64,000 nt of DNA from Anaerolineales bacterium UBA2181 (GTDB lineage Bacteria > Chloroflexota > Anaerolineae > Promineifilales > UBA4811): NCBI GenBank assembly GCA_002328075.1, contig DCVT01000016.1, forward strand, positions 30,510 to 94,509, in the 5' to 3' direction. The stretch's first letter is position 1; each line of letters begins with the position of its first letter. This document shows positions 24,085-32,638 of the stretch, one piece after another. The notes below the pieces were generated by a model. The model was not told where the DNA came from. It saw nothing but the letters and a program-made list of their open reading frames with translations, and made no database searches. The translations under genes were made by a program, and so were the position numbers.

Positions 24085-24729
24085 CTAACTCACCAGGTTT
24101 TTGGCTAGCGCGACGGCGCCGACCGCATCTTCGGCATAGCCATCCGCCCCGATCGTCTCGGTCCACTCCTGGCTGACCGGCGCTCCCCCCACCATAACCT
24201 TCACCCGGTCACGGATTCCAGCTTCGCGCAGCGCATCGATGACCTGTCGTTGCGCCGTCATAGTGGTGGTCAGCAGCGCTGACAGACCCAACAGACCCGC
24301 GTTGGTCTCCCTTACCTTGGACACAAACTCGGCTGCGGAGACGTTCACGCCAAGGTCATACACCTGGAAACCCGCGGCCGACAGGAGGGTCGCCACGAGA
24401 GTCTTGCCGATCTCGTGGATATCACCCTGGACTGTGCCTATTACCACCGTGCCAAGCCTCTGAACCACCTCGTGCCGCTGTTTCAGTTCCGGCTCCAGAA
24501 GTTCCATGGCCTGCTGCATACCGCTGGCAGCAATGATCAGATGTGGCAAAAAGTACTCCCCCGTCTGAAACCGGTCGCCCACCACTTCCATTCCCGGCAC
24601 CAGCCCATCGCTGATGATCGTCAGCGGCGCTAAACCGGCGTCCAGCGCCAACCGTGTTCCCTCGACAGTGGCGTCTGGGTCACCGTCGACCAGACTATCC
24701 GTGATCCTCTTGAGCAACTCTAGCGTCAT
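24085..24729 (-). CDS. Corrinoid methyl-carrier protein (MttC/MtbC-like)
   Basis: The 214-residue protein has an N-terminal helical cap domain and a C-terminal B12-binding domain. DIHEIG at 103-108 supplies the lower-ligand His105 in the DxHxxG motif, and the later GLSALLTTTM and VMVGGAPV segments match the family. Such proteins accept a methyl group from a substrate:corrinoid methyltransferase and pass it to a second transferase. It sits 58 bases after the MttB-like gene, the expected partner. No reductive activase (RamA type) or second methyltransferase (MtbA/MtgA type) is in the window, so the final methyl acceptor is unknown. Confidence 0.92.
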   Translation of the reverse strand: MTLELLKRITDSLVDGDPDATVEGTRLALDAGLAPLTIISDGLVPGMEVVGDRFQTGEYFLPHLIIAASGMQQAMELLEPELKQRHEVVQRLGTVVIGTVQGDIHEIGKTLVATLLSAAGFQVYDLGVNVSAAEFVSKVRETNAGLLGLSALLTTTMTAQRQVIDALREAGIRDRVKVMVGGAPVSQEWTETIGADGYAEDAVGAVALAKNLVS

Positions 24730-24787
24730 CTTGTGTCTCCTTACAGAGTCCCGGCCGGCAGAGCCGGCGGTGGGACGATCGGTTTGG

Positions 24788-26254
24788 TTATTCTACCTCC
24801 GGCAACGGCGGCAACTCGTCCATTCCGAATCGCCTGGCTGCGTCCGTTGTCAACTCTCTAAGCTCTCTCCGCAACTCTCGAGAGATCTCGGGGGGGTGGT
24901 AATTGGCCAGTAGCTCGGTGACGCGGTCTGCGGCGCGCCGGGTGGCGGTCTTGCTGCCCTTTTTCTTCCATCCATCCAATGAGCCCCGATCAATGACCGC
25001 GGACGGGATGTACAACTCTTTGTTGAACCATTTTAGGGTATGCGGTTGCGCCAAATAGTCGGCCCGGTGACCCAGCTTTCGCATCAGGTCAAGGGCAATC
25101 GGTTGTTCTCGGGCTTGGACGCCAGCCAACAAGCGCTTGGCCATACCGATGATCTCGGCATCGATCACCAGCTTTTCGAAACTCTGACAGCTTTCAAAGT
25201 CCATCATGCCGGCGCCGGAGACCATGTTCACGCCCGCCAGAGCAGCCATGAACGCTCCACCGGCCGATTCCAGTCCGCACTGAGCGTCTACCACCTTGGC
25301 GTCGCTCATCCCCAGATATGCATGGGTCGGCATCCCCAGCGCCTTGCCCACCTGAGCATAGGCGCAGTCGATCATCCAGGTCTCCACCGCTCCCATGGGG
25401 GTTGTTCCCTCACGCATGTCGAACGCCGCCGGCGAGCCGCCCCACACGATGGGAGCACCCCGCTTGGCCAGTTGGCAGATGGTCACACCGCTCATGCATT
25501 CGGCCGCATGTTGCACCACAGCGGCGGCCAGCGTGACCGGCGCGGTTGCCCCGGACAACGGCATCGACACCAGTTCCGAGGGGATTCCGTTTTTGGCACA
25601 GTCGATCATGTTTTGGCAGGTCAGATCGCTCCACAATAGCGGCGGCGATGGGCAGACGTCAAAGACGGCAATCGGTCGCTGGATCAAGGCATCCGCGCTG
25701 CCCGCGACCGCCACCAGCATGTCCTTCATCACCCACCACGTGTCCTTGCGGAACGCACCCGTGATGATGGGTTTACGCATGAAGTTGAGCGCCAGGTACA
25801 GACGGTAGAGGTCACCCACCTCCTCCGGCACGTCCCCACAGATCATGGCCGTGCTCTGAGCATCGATCTGGGGCAGCATTTCCACCAGCTTGACGAAATC
25901 TACGAAATCAGCGGTCAGCGGGACACGCTGCTGCTGCGTGTCGCTATCCAGGATGGTGATCGCGGCCGAACCAGGGTCAAACTGCACACTGTCGCCGCCA
26001 TAGTGAACCACGGGACGGCCGTCCAGGTCGTACAGGTGGAACTCGGATGGTGCGGTCTCCAGCGCATTCTGAGCCATCTGCTGAGGAATGCGCGCGATCT
26101 TGGTCTGCAGGTCCACTGGTGCCCCTGCATCGCCCAGCAGTTGCAGCGCTTCGTCATTGTGCACCCGGACTCCAGGGTCCATCAGCAGCTCGTAGGCCTC
26201 AGCAATGATCTGTTCCACCAATTCAGAGCTGAGGATGTTCAGCTTGGGTCGCAT
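24788..26254 (-). CDS. MttB-superfamily corrinoid methyltransferase without pyrrolysine
   Basis: A 488-residue member of the trimethylamine methyltransferase (MttB/MtgB) superfamily, starting MRPKLNILSSELVEQI. It has family segments such as FDVCPSPPLLWSD, MPLSGATAPVTLAAAV, WGGSPAAFDMREGTTPMGA and GMPTHAYLGMSDAKVVD. The frame has no internal amber codon, so it belongs to the non-pyrrolysine branch. Characterised members of that branch demethylate quaternary amines such as glycine betaine, proline betaine or carnitine. The exact substrate cannot be read from the sequence. I chose the ATG at 26254, with AGGAG nine bases before it. The frame also extends to 26395 and to an ATG at 26275. It is adjacent to its corrinoid partner and downstream of the hybrid transporter. 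Confidence 0.88.
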   Translation of the reverse strand: MRPKLNILSSELVEQIIAEAYELLMDPGVRVHNDEALQLLGDAGAPVDLQTKIARIPQQMAQNALETAPSEFHLYDLDGRPVVHYGGDSVQFDPGSAAITILDSDTQQQRVPLTADFVDFVKLVEMLPQIDAQSTAMICGDVPEEVGDLYRLYLALNFMRKPIITGAFRKDTWWVMKDMLVAVAGSADALIQRPIAVFDVCPSPPLLWSDLTCQNMIDCAKNGIPSELVSMPLSGATAPVTLAAAVVQHAAECMSGVTICQLAKRGAPIVWGGSPAAFDMREGTTPMGAVETWMIDCAYAQVGKALGMPTHAYLGMSDAKVVDAQCGLESAGGAFMAALAGVNMVSGAGMMDFESCQSFEKLVIDAEIIGMAKRLLAGVQAREQPIALDLMRKLGHRADYLAQPHTLKWFNKELYIPSAVIDRGSLDGWKKKGSKTATRRAADRVTELLANYHPPEISRELRRELRELTTDAARRFGMDELPPLPEVE

Positions 26255-26498
26255 GTTGTCAATCTCCTGTTTCATTAAATAGCTACGCTCATCGAGCAAT
26301 TCGCCCTGGCGGACACCGGTCCGGAGGGCAATGACGAGACAATGTCGGCAGGCTGCGGTCAGGCGCCGAATTCTGGCAGGGTTGCCACAATGCACCAGGC
26401 GCCCACCCCAGCCGTTAGCCCGGGAGAAATCTGGTGATCAGGACTAGAGCCCGCTGGAGAGGTTGGGTAAGCCCAATCCGGTGTACAAATGCACGCTC

Positions 26499-27251
26499 CT
26501 AGAGGATATGCGCCAGGAACTGGCGCGTCCGCTCTTCCTTGGGTTCGGTGAAAAACTGGCCGGGCGGACCCATCTCTACCCAACCGCCGTCTGCCATCAG
26601 GATCACGCGGTCGGCCACATCACGCGCGAAATGGATTTCGTGCGTTACCACCAGCATGGTCATGCCCTCATGGGCCAGCCGCTCCATTACCTCCACCACC
26701 TCGCCGATCAATTCGGGGTCCAGCGCAGAGGTAGGTTCGTCGAACAGCATGATCTTGGGTTCCATGGCCAGAGCGCGGGCGATGGCCACGCGCTGTTGCT
26801 GGCCACCAGACAATCGAGATGGATATTCGTCACGCTTGTGCGAAAGGCCAACCCAGCTCAGCAGCTTTTCGGCCTTGGCGGTGGCCGCAGGCCGGTCCAA
26901 TTTTTTCACCGTCAGCGGCGCTTCAATGACATTCTCCATCGCCGTCATGTGTGGGAAGAGATTGAACTGCTGGAAAACCATACCTGCCTTTTGCCGGATC
27001 TCGCGAATCAGCTGGCGGTGTTTCGCTCCGGTATCGCGCACACCGATCTCGACATGATCGATCTCGATGGTGCCGGCCGACGGCTCTTCCAGAAAGTTGA
27101 GGCACCGGAGAAAGGTGCTCTTGCCTCCCCCAGAAGGGCCGACTATGACGACTACCTCGGCCGGCATGACGTCCAGGTCAACTCCGTGGATGACGTGGAG
27201 CGGCCCAAAGTACTTGTGAAGCCCTCGTACCTTGATGATCGGTTCAGTCAT
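26499..27251 (-). CDS. Polar amino-acid ABC transporter ATPase (GlnQ-like)
   Basis: A 250-residue ATPase of the polar amino-acid uptake family. It has Walker A GPSGGGKST at 38-46, Q-loop FQQFNLFPHMT, signature LSGGQQQR at 147-154, Walker B with DEP at 171-173, and the switch His in VTHEIHFA. Typical family start and end (IIKVRGLHKYFG, EERTRQFLAHIL) are present. It is cytoplasmic and powers a GlnP-type permease, here the WD40-fused permease encoded four bases upstream in the operon. It follows the peptide-type OppBCDF genes, so two ATPase systems of different families lie in one operon. Confidence 0.95.
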   Translation of the reverse strand: MTEPIIKVRGLHKYFGPLHVIHGVDLDVMPAEVVVIVGPSGGGKSTFLRCLNFLEEPSAGTIEIDHVEIGVRDTGAKHRQLIREIRQKAGMVFQQFNLFPHMTAMENVIEAPLTVKKLDRPAATAKAEKLLSWVGLSHKRDEYPSRLSGGQQQRVAIARALAMEPKIMLFDEPTSALDPELIGEVVEVMERLAHEGMTMLVVTHEIHFARDVADRVILMADGGWVEMGPPGQFFTEPKEERTRQFLAHIL

Positions 27252-27255
27252 CGTC

Positions 27256-29484
27256 CTACTTCCTCTCGCCCCGGGCCATGCGGGTTTCCAGTTTCCCTTG
27301 AAGGAACTGGAATGCCACCGTCAGCACCCAGTAAAAGGCTGCCGCTATGAGAAAGGTCTCCATGGCCCTAAAGTTCTGCCGCCCGACTTTGTTCGCCCGG
27401 AAGGTAAGCTCCCAGACGCCCATCACGTAAACCAGCGAGGAGTCCTTCATCATGGCAATGAACTCGTTACCGATGGGCGGGATGACAATCCGAAAAGCCT
27501 GCGGCAGAACAATGCGCCGAAACGTCTGCCCGCGGGTCATTCCCAGCGCATGGGCGGCCTCGTGCTGTCCCTTGCCAATAGCCTGAATCCCCGCTCGAAA
27601 TACCTCGGTCATGTACGCGCCATAGTTGACGCCCAGTGCCAGGATGCCCGCCAGCTCTGCCTCCAGCCTGATGCCCAATTGCGGGAGGCCAAGATACCAC
27701 ACAAAGATCTGCACCAGCAGTGGGGTGCCACGTATGAGCGAGATGTAGAAACTGGAAATGCCATTCGCGATGGGGTTGCGCGAGAGGCGACCCAAAGCCC
27801 CCAACAAGGCCAGCACCACCGCCAACGCGATCGACGCGGCCGAGATGTAGAGGGTGATCGATGCGCCGCCCATGATAAAGCTAAAGAAATGGCCCATAAA
27901 GGCAACGTCGAGCTTGAACCGCCGCAACACGGTAAAGAGGAGCACCAGCAGGCCGATCCAGACGCCGACCCCATAGACGCCAAAACGCAGACGGATGGTT
28001 CGTTGACTGGCCTGCAGTTGCTCGGCCAGGCGGGCCGATCGTGGGGCTTCATACAACAACGCCACCGGCTCACGCATCAGCGCCACCAGAAGCGCAGTGT
28101 ACCAGACGGCGAGGAGAATCAGGGGCCAGGAAATCCGCAGCCGGGTCACAGTCACCAGCGGATAACCCAACACCTCGAAAAGCGGCAAGCCGATGACGAC
28201 AATGGGGCCCAACATGAACAGCGCCATGGCCAATATGTGGCTCCAGCGCTCGATTCTGCTCAAACCCCAGGCGGCGACCAGACCCAAGATGCCGCTGACC
28301 AGCATCCAGCCGGCCAGCGTCCTACCCCAGACACGTTGTAGTCCCAACCGAGACCACTCCATGTGAATGGTATACTGGTTGGCCGTCTCCCACACACGAA
28401 TGGTGCCGTCACTGCTGGCACTGACCAACATGGTGTCCAGCGGACCCCAGGTCGCTCGTTCGACGGCGCCGAAATGCCCGCCGTAGGTGCCGCTGCTCTT
28501 GCCGCCCGGCAGGCGCAGCGTCTTGAGGACGTTGTCGGCTCCGGTGGAGAGCACAGCTCTTCCCTCGGGGTCGAACTGCAGCGACGTAATCGGACCCCAG
28601 TGCCCCTCAGACGAAGAGGCCACCTTTCCGGTCTGTATGTTCCAGAACAGCACGGTCGTGTCAGCGCTGCCAGAGGCCAACAGCGCACCATCCGGGGAGA
28701 ATGCCAGCGCCGTCACAGCTTTGGTATGGGCCAGCCAGGATTTGTCGTCCTGAAGACACTCGTCCTCAGTCTCCAGCGCCTGGCTCTCGCAATTGCCGGC
28801 CAGCTCCCAGACAAGCGTTCCGGTTTGAGCATCCCAGACCTGAATGTGTGAACCCATCCCGGCCGCGATCAGCACTCCGTCCCCACTCAGCGCTACCGCC
28901 CAGCGAGCACTTGCGGGCGAGCCCAAACGGCCGATGAGTTGACCCGTCTCCACCGACCAAAGGGCCACTCGATTGTCCGTTCCGACCGATGCCATGGTGG
29001 ACAAGTCGCGGCTGAAATCGACGTCCGAAACCGGTCCGTCAATGGTCATGGACCGCGTCGGTTTTCCCTGAGCGGGGTCCCAGAAACGGACCTCTCCCTG
29101 GCTATCCACCGAGATCAGGTCACCGCTCTCCGGTTCATAGACCAGCTCGATGACCGCCCCGCGATGTCCGGTGAGACCTTGAACCGGCCAGGTCGGCGCT
29201 CGAGCCAAATCGAACTCGGCCAGAATCGCGCTGCTAAACGCGGCCGGCATGTTCCACACACGCACCATGCCATCCTGGGAACCGGCCGCAATGGAACGTT
29301 GGTCAGGACTGACCGCAACGGACAACACCTCAGAAATGACAGGTAGTCGAATTGGCCCACCCAGATAATACTGGATGGCAAAGAGCAAGCTCAGCGCTGC
29401 CGTTGCCGCGACCAGGATCAGCGCTGTCCTGCTTGCCCCGGTCACGCGATCAGCCGCTGCTGTATCGTCCGGTCGACCCGCCAT
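27256..29484 (-). CDS. GlnP-type ABC permease fused to a seven-bladed WD40 propeller
   Basis: The 742-residue protein has four parts. The first is a transmembrane segment at about 20-42. The second is a WD40 propeller at about 52-379, with seven blades ending VRVWNM, VRFWDP, VALWSV, IQVWDA, VLFWNI, LKTLRL and IRVWET. The third is three to four further membrane segments between about 390 and 520. The last is an amino-acid-type permease domain at about 535-729, with the EAA loop EAAHALGMTRGQTFRRIVLPQ and GTPLLVQIFVWY. A propeller between the first and second membrane segments would lie outside the membrane if the N-terminus is cytoplasmic (inference). The ATG at 29484 was chosen because AAGGAGG is five bases ahead. 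It could bind the hybrid binding protein or a peptide, but no precedent is known to me. Confidence 0.9.
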   Translation of the reverse strand: MAGRPDDTAAADRVTGASRTALILVAATAALSLLFAIQYYLGGPIRLPVISEVLSVAVSPDQRSIAAGSQDGMVRVWNMPAAFSSAILAEFDLARAPTWPVQGLTGHRGAVIELVYEPESGDLISVDSQGEVRFWDPAQGKPTRSMTIDGPVSDVDFSRDLSTMASVGTDNRVALWSVETGQLIGRLGSPASARWAVALSGDGVLIAAGMGSHIQVWDAQTGTLVWELAGNCESQALETEDECLQDDKSWLAHTKAVTALAFSPDGALLASGSADTTVLFWNIQTGKVASSSEGHWGPITSLQFDPEGRAVLSTGADNVLKTLRLPGGKSSGTYGGHFGAVERATWGPLDTMLVSASSDGTIRVWETANQYTIHMEWSRLGLQRVWGRTLAGWMLVSGILGLVAAWGLSRIERWSHILAMALFMLGPIVVIGLPLFEVLGYPLVTVTRLRISWPLILLAVWYTALLVALMREPVALLYEAPRSARLAEQLQASQRTIRLRFGVYGVGVWIGLLVLLFTVLRRFKLDVAFMGHFFSFIMGGASITLYISAASIALAVVLALLGALGRLSRNPIANGISSFYISLIRGTPLLVQIFVWYLGLPQLGIRLEAELAGILALGVNYGAYMTEVFRAGIQAIGKGQHEAAHALGMTRGQTFRRIVLPQAFRIVIPPIGNEFIAMMKDSSLVYVMGVWELTFRANKVGRQNFRAMETFLIAAAFYWVLTVAFQFLQGKLETRMARGERK

Positions 29485-29535
29485 CACTACCTCCTTCCAG
29501 GCATCTCGAGACCGCAAATCGTGCCAAGCAAGGCT

Positions 29536-30567
29536 CTAGTCCGGCAGCCTCAAAAACTGGTCCGCCCAGTGACAGGCCACCTGATGGTCCGGCGCCAATT
29601 GGCGCAATTCCGGCTCATCCGTGCTGCAGTTGTGCCGAGCGATGGGGCAGCGCGGGTGAAAGCGGCAACCGCTGGGTGGGTTGAGCGGGCTGGGGACATC
29701 ACCCTTGAGCACCGTCCGCGTCCGTTTCCGGTCCGGTTTGGGCACCGGAATGGCGCTTAGCAGCGCCTGTGTGTATGGATGCAACGGGTTGCGGTAAAGG
29801 TCGAGGCGGCCGGCTATCTCTACGATCTTGCCCAGGTACATAACCGCGACGCGATCGCTGATATGTTCCACCACGCTCATGTTGTGCGCGATGAACAAGT
29901 AGGTCAGGTCGAAATCCCGCTGCAATTGCCGCAAGAGGTTCAGAACCTGGGCCTGAATAGACACGTCCAGCGCCGAGACCGGCTCGTCGCAGATGATGAA
30001 TTTGGGTCGGAGGATCAACGCCCTGGCGATGCCGATCCGCTGCCGCTGCCCGCCGGAAAACTCGTGAGGATACCGGCGCATGTGATCCTCTGCCAGTCCC
30101 ACACGGTCCATGATTTCGCGGACGCGCTGCCTTCGCTCAGCGCCGTCCTTAACCCCATGCACGTAAAGGGCCTCGCCAATGCAGTCGGCAATCTGGGAGC
30201 GGGGATCAAGCGACGTGAACGGATCCTGGAAGATCAGCTGCATTTCCCGACGCAGCGGCTTGAGCTCCGACAGGCTCAGCGACGTCAGGTCTCGCCCTTC
30301 AAAGAAGATCTGCCCACGAGTCGGTTCGATCAGACGGAGGAGCGTGCGACCAACGGTAGTCTTGCCACAGCCGGACTCGCCAACCAAACCCAACGCCTCG
30401 CCTTTGCGAATCGCAAAGCTGACGCCATCGACCGCCTTAACCCATCCTTTGACCGTCTGGAGCATGCCACCCCGAACCGGAAAGTGCTTGGTCAGATCTT
30501 TGACTTCTATCAGGTTATCCACCGTGGCCTCTGACTCCTGGACAATCCAATCGAACTGGAACGGCAT
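29536..30567 (-). CDS. Oligopeptide ABC transporter ATPase, OppF/DppF-like
   Basis: A 343-residue ATPase of the peptide/nickel family. It has Walker A GESGCGKT (63-70), signature FSGGQRQRIGIARAL, Walker B FIICDEPVSALD, and the C-terminal oligopeptide-transporter extension HPYTQALLSAIPVP. That extension ends in the Cys-rich CRFHPRCP...NC...VAC, four Cys that in this family can hold an iron-sulphur cluster. The dileucine-type N-terminal extension before the core is longer than usual (about 18 residues). It overlaps no neighbour and lies six bases after the OppD-like gene, with which it would form the ATPase heterodimer. Confidence 0.94.
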   Translation of the reverse strand: MPFQFDWIVQESEATVDNLIEVKDLTKHFPVRGGMLQTVKGWVKAVDGVSFAIRKGEALGLVGESGCGKTTVGRTLLRLIEPTRGQIFFEGRDLTSLSLSELKPLRREMQLIFQDPFTSLDPRSQIADCIGEALYVHGVKDGAERRQRVREIMDRVGLAEDHMRRYPHEFSGGQRQRIGIARALILRPKFIICDEPVSALDVSIQAQVLNLLRQLQRDFDLTYLFIAHNMSVVEHISDRVAVMYLGKIVEIAGRLDLYRNPLHPYTQALLSAIPVPKPDRKRTRTVLKGDVPSPLNPPSGCRFHPRCPIARHNCSTDEPELRQLAPDHQVACHWADQFLRLPD

Positions 30568-30573
30568 GGTACG

Positions 30574-31605
30574 TCATCCGTAAAGCCAGCATCGGACGGT
30601 ATGCTCTGGCGCAATAGTGCGCAGCGTGGGGTTCTCGCTCAGGCAGATCTCGAGGCCGTGTTGAACCCGAGCACGGCAGCGCGGTGCGAACCGGCAACCG
30701 GCCGGCAGGTTGATCAGGTTTGGAACGTTCCCCGGGATCGTGTCCAGTTCATCCTTCATCTCGCCCAAGACCGGAATCGAGCCAATGAGCCCTATCGTGT
30801 ACGGGTGTTTGGGCGAACGGAAAAGGGTGTGAATGTCCGACTCTTCCACTATCTGCCCGGCATACATGACCGCCACGCGTGACGCCATCTCGGCAACTAC
30901 CCCCAGGTCATGCGTGATCAGAATGATGGCCATTCCCAGTTGTGCCTGTAGATCTCGCATCAGGTCCAGGATCTGCGCCTGAATGGTGACATCCAAGGCA
31001 GTGGTTGGCTCATCGGCAATGAGGAGCGCAGGGTTGCAAGCCAACGCCATGGCGATCATGACTCTCTGGGCCATCCCACCCGAGAGCTCGTGCGGATAGG
31101 CCTTGAGCCGACGCTCTGGATCAGGAATCCCCACCTGGCGCAACAGCTCCAGCGCTCGCTCCCGACCCGCTGCCCGTTTGAGCCTCTGATGTATGCGATA
31201 GACCTCCACCAACTGGTACTCGGTGTTGACCACCGGGTTGAGACACGCGGTTGGCTGCTGAAAGATGATCGACATCCGGCTGCCACGGATCCTGGTCATC
31301 TCGCGCGCAGAGAGCTCTAGCAGATTTGTGCCATCGAACCAGACCTCACCCGATTCAATGCGCCCGGGATACGAGATCAATCGAAGCACTGAATACAGGC
31401 TGACGCTCTTGCCGCATCCCGATTCGCCGACCAGACCCACCACTTCGCCGCTGCGGACGGTCAAATCAACCCCGTCCACGGCTTTGACGACTCCGTCTAT
31501 CGTGTGAAAGTAGGTTCGAAGGTCCCTTATTTGCAGCAACGCCTTGTCGGTTGGCCCGTCGCCGGATTGGCCGTTTTTGCCCCTCGATTCTTCAGCCACA
31601 GCCAC
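30574..31605 (-). CDS. Oligopeptide ABC transporter ATPase, OppD/DppD-like
   Basis: A 343-residue ATPase with Walker A GESGCGKS (60-67), signature LSGGMAQRVMIAMAL, Walker B LLIADEPTTALD and the ITHDLGVVAEMA switch region. The C-terminal extension HPYTIGLIGSIP and CRFAPRC...C is characteristic of the D-subunit. The first 20 residues are polar and not conserved. The start is a GTG at 31605 behind GGAGGAGAG, and another in-frame GTG two codons later is possible. It is the cytoplasmic partner of the OppF-like subunit encoded next. Confidence 0.94.
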   Translation of the reverse strand: MAVAEESRGKNGQSGDGPTDKALLQIRDLRTYFHTIDGVVKAVDGVDLTVRSGEVVGLVGESGCGKSVSLYSVLRLISYPGRIESGEVWFDGTNLLELSAREMTRIRGSRMSIIFQQPTACLNPVVNTEYQLVEVYRIHQRLKRAAGRERALELLRQVGIPDPERRLKAYPHELSGGMAQRVMIAMALACNPALLIADEPTTALDVTIQAQILDLMRDLQAQLGMAIILITHDLGVVAEMASRVAVMYAGQIVEESDIHTLFRSPKHPYTIGLIGSIPVLGEMKDELDTIPGNVPNLINLPAGCRFAPRCRARVQHGLEICLSENPTLRTIAPEHTVRCWLYG

Positions 31606-31618
31606 CTCTCCTCCGTCC

Positions 31619-32623
31619 TCACCGGTTGAGTCGCGGGTCCAGCGCGTCGCGCAAGCCGTCGCCCAGGAGATTGAAACTCAGGACCGTGAGCATGATGGCA
31701 ATCCCGGGAAAGAAAACCAGGTGTGGCGCGCTGAATACCTGGTTTCGCTCTGCGCCCAACATCGAGCCCCATTCCGGCATCGGGGGCTGGGCACCCAGCC
31801 CAAGAAACGAAAGTGCGGCCGCGTCCAAAATCGCAGTGGCAATTCCCAACGTGCCCTGCACGATCAGCGGCGTAAGCGCATTCGGCAGGATCCGGTGAAA
31901 CAGCAGCCGGGTGGTGCTGACCCCCAGAACCCTGTCAGCTTCCACGTAATCGGCTTCTTTGACCGATAACACGCTGGCCCGCACGATGCGCGCGTAGATG
32001 GGAATCGAGACGATTCCGATGGCCAGCAGGGCGTTGATCAGACCCGGACCCAAGACGGTCACAATGGCGATGGCCAGGATCAGGGAAGGAAATGCCAACA
32101 GCACGTCCATCAGGCGCATGACCACGTTGTCCACCCAACCCCCGAAAAAGCCGGATATGGCGCCCAAGAAAGTACCGATAACGATGGCAAACGAGACCGT
32201 CGTAAAGCCGATGATGAGCGACCACTTGGAGCCATATACCATTCGGCTGTAGAAATCACGCACGTTGCCATCCAACCCGAGCAGATGCTGCGGCTGTTCG
32301 GCCGGGCATCCCAACAGGTGAATGCAGGGCGGCGTCCGCTTTTTCACCCCGGCCGCAACTTCCTCCGGAATATCAAGCATCGGCACATTGGGATCATGGG
32401 TAGCCAGCAGGGGGTGGATGATGGACACGACAACCAGCATCCCCAGGATGATCATGCCCACGATAGCCGAGCGTTTGCGAAAGATGTGCCGGGCCGCGTC
32501 GCGCCACAGGCTGCTGGGTGGGCGGAGCAGCACCTCGTCCGGTCCGACGAGATTGGTAATGGGGTCTGAGCCGGGCGCTACCGGTGTTCGCCCGGCAGTG
32601 AAGTCGTCAGGTCGCTCTTCCAT
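31619..32623 (-). CDS. Oligopeptide ABC transporter permease, OppC/DppC-like
   Basis: A 334-residue permease with the OppC N-terminal cytoplasmic stretch and first membrane helix (IVGMIILGMLVVVSIIHPLL), then a large external loop. The loop contains PPCIHLLGCPAEQPQHLLG, the place where the family reads HPLGTDxxGRD. The BPD_transp_1 domain follows, with EADRVLGVSTTRLLFHRILPN as its coupling loop. The two Cys in the external loop are unusual. The ATG at 32623 is preceded by AAAGGTGAG. It pairs with the OppB-like permease encoded 15 bases upstream. Confidence 0.92.
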   Translation of the reverse strand: MEERPDDFTAGRTPVAPGSDPITNLVGPDEVLLRPPSSLWRDAARHIFRKRSAIVGMIILGMLVVVSIIHPLLATHDPNVPMLDIPEEVAAGVKKRTPPCIHLLGCPAEQPQHLLGLDGNVRDFYSRMVYGSKWSLIIGFTTVSFAIVIGTFLGAISGFFGGWVDNVVMRLMDVLLAFPSLILAIAIVTVLGPGLINALLAIGIVSIPIYARIVRASVLSVKEADYVEADRVLGVSTTRLLFHRILPNALTPLIVQGTLGIATAILDAAALSFLGLGAQPPMPEWGSMLGAERNQVFSAPHLVFFPGIAIMLTVLSFNLLGDGLRDALDPRLNR

Positions 32624-32638
32624 GGATCTCACCTTTGA

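Noticed and set aside
24788..26254. A pyrrolysine-containing MttB
   Set aside because: No in-frame TAG interrupts the gene, so it belongs to the non-pyrrolysine branch.
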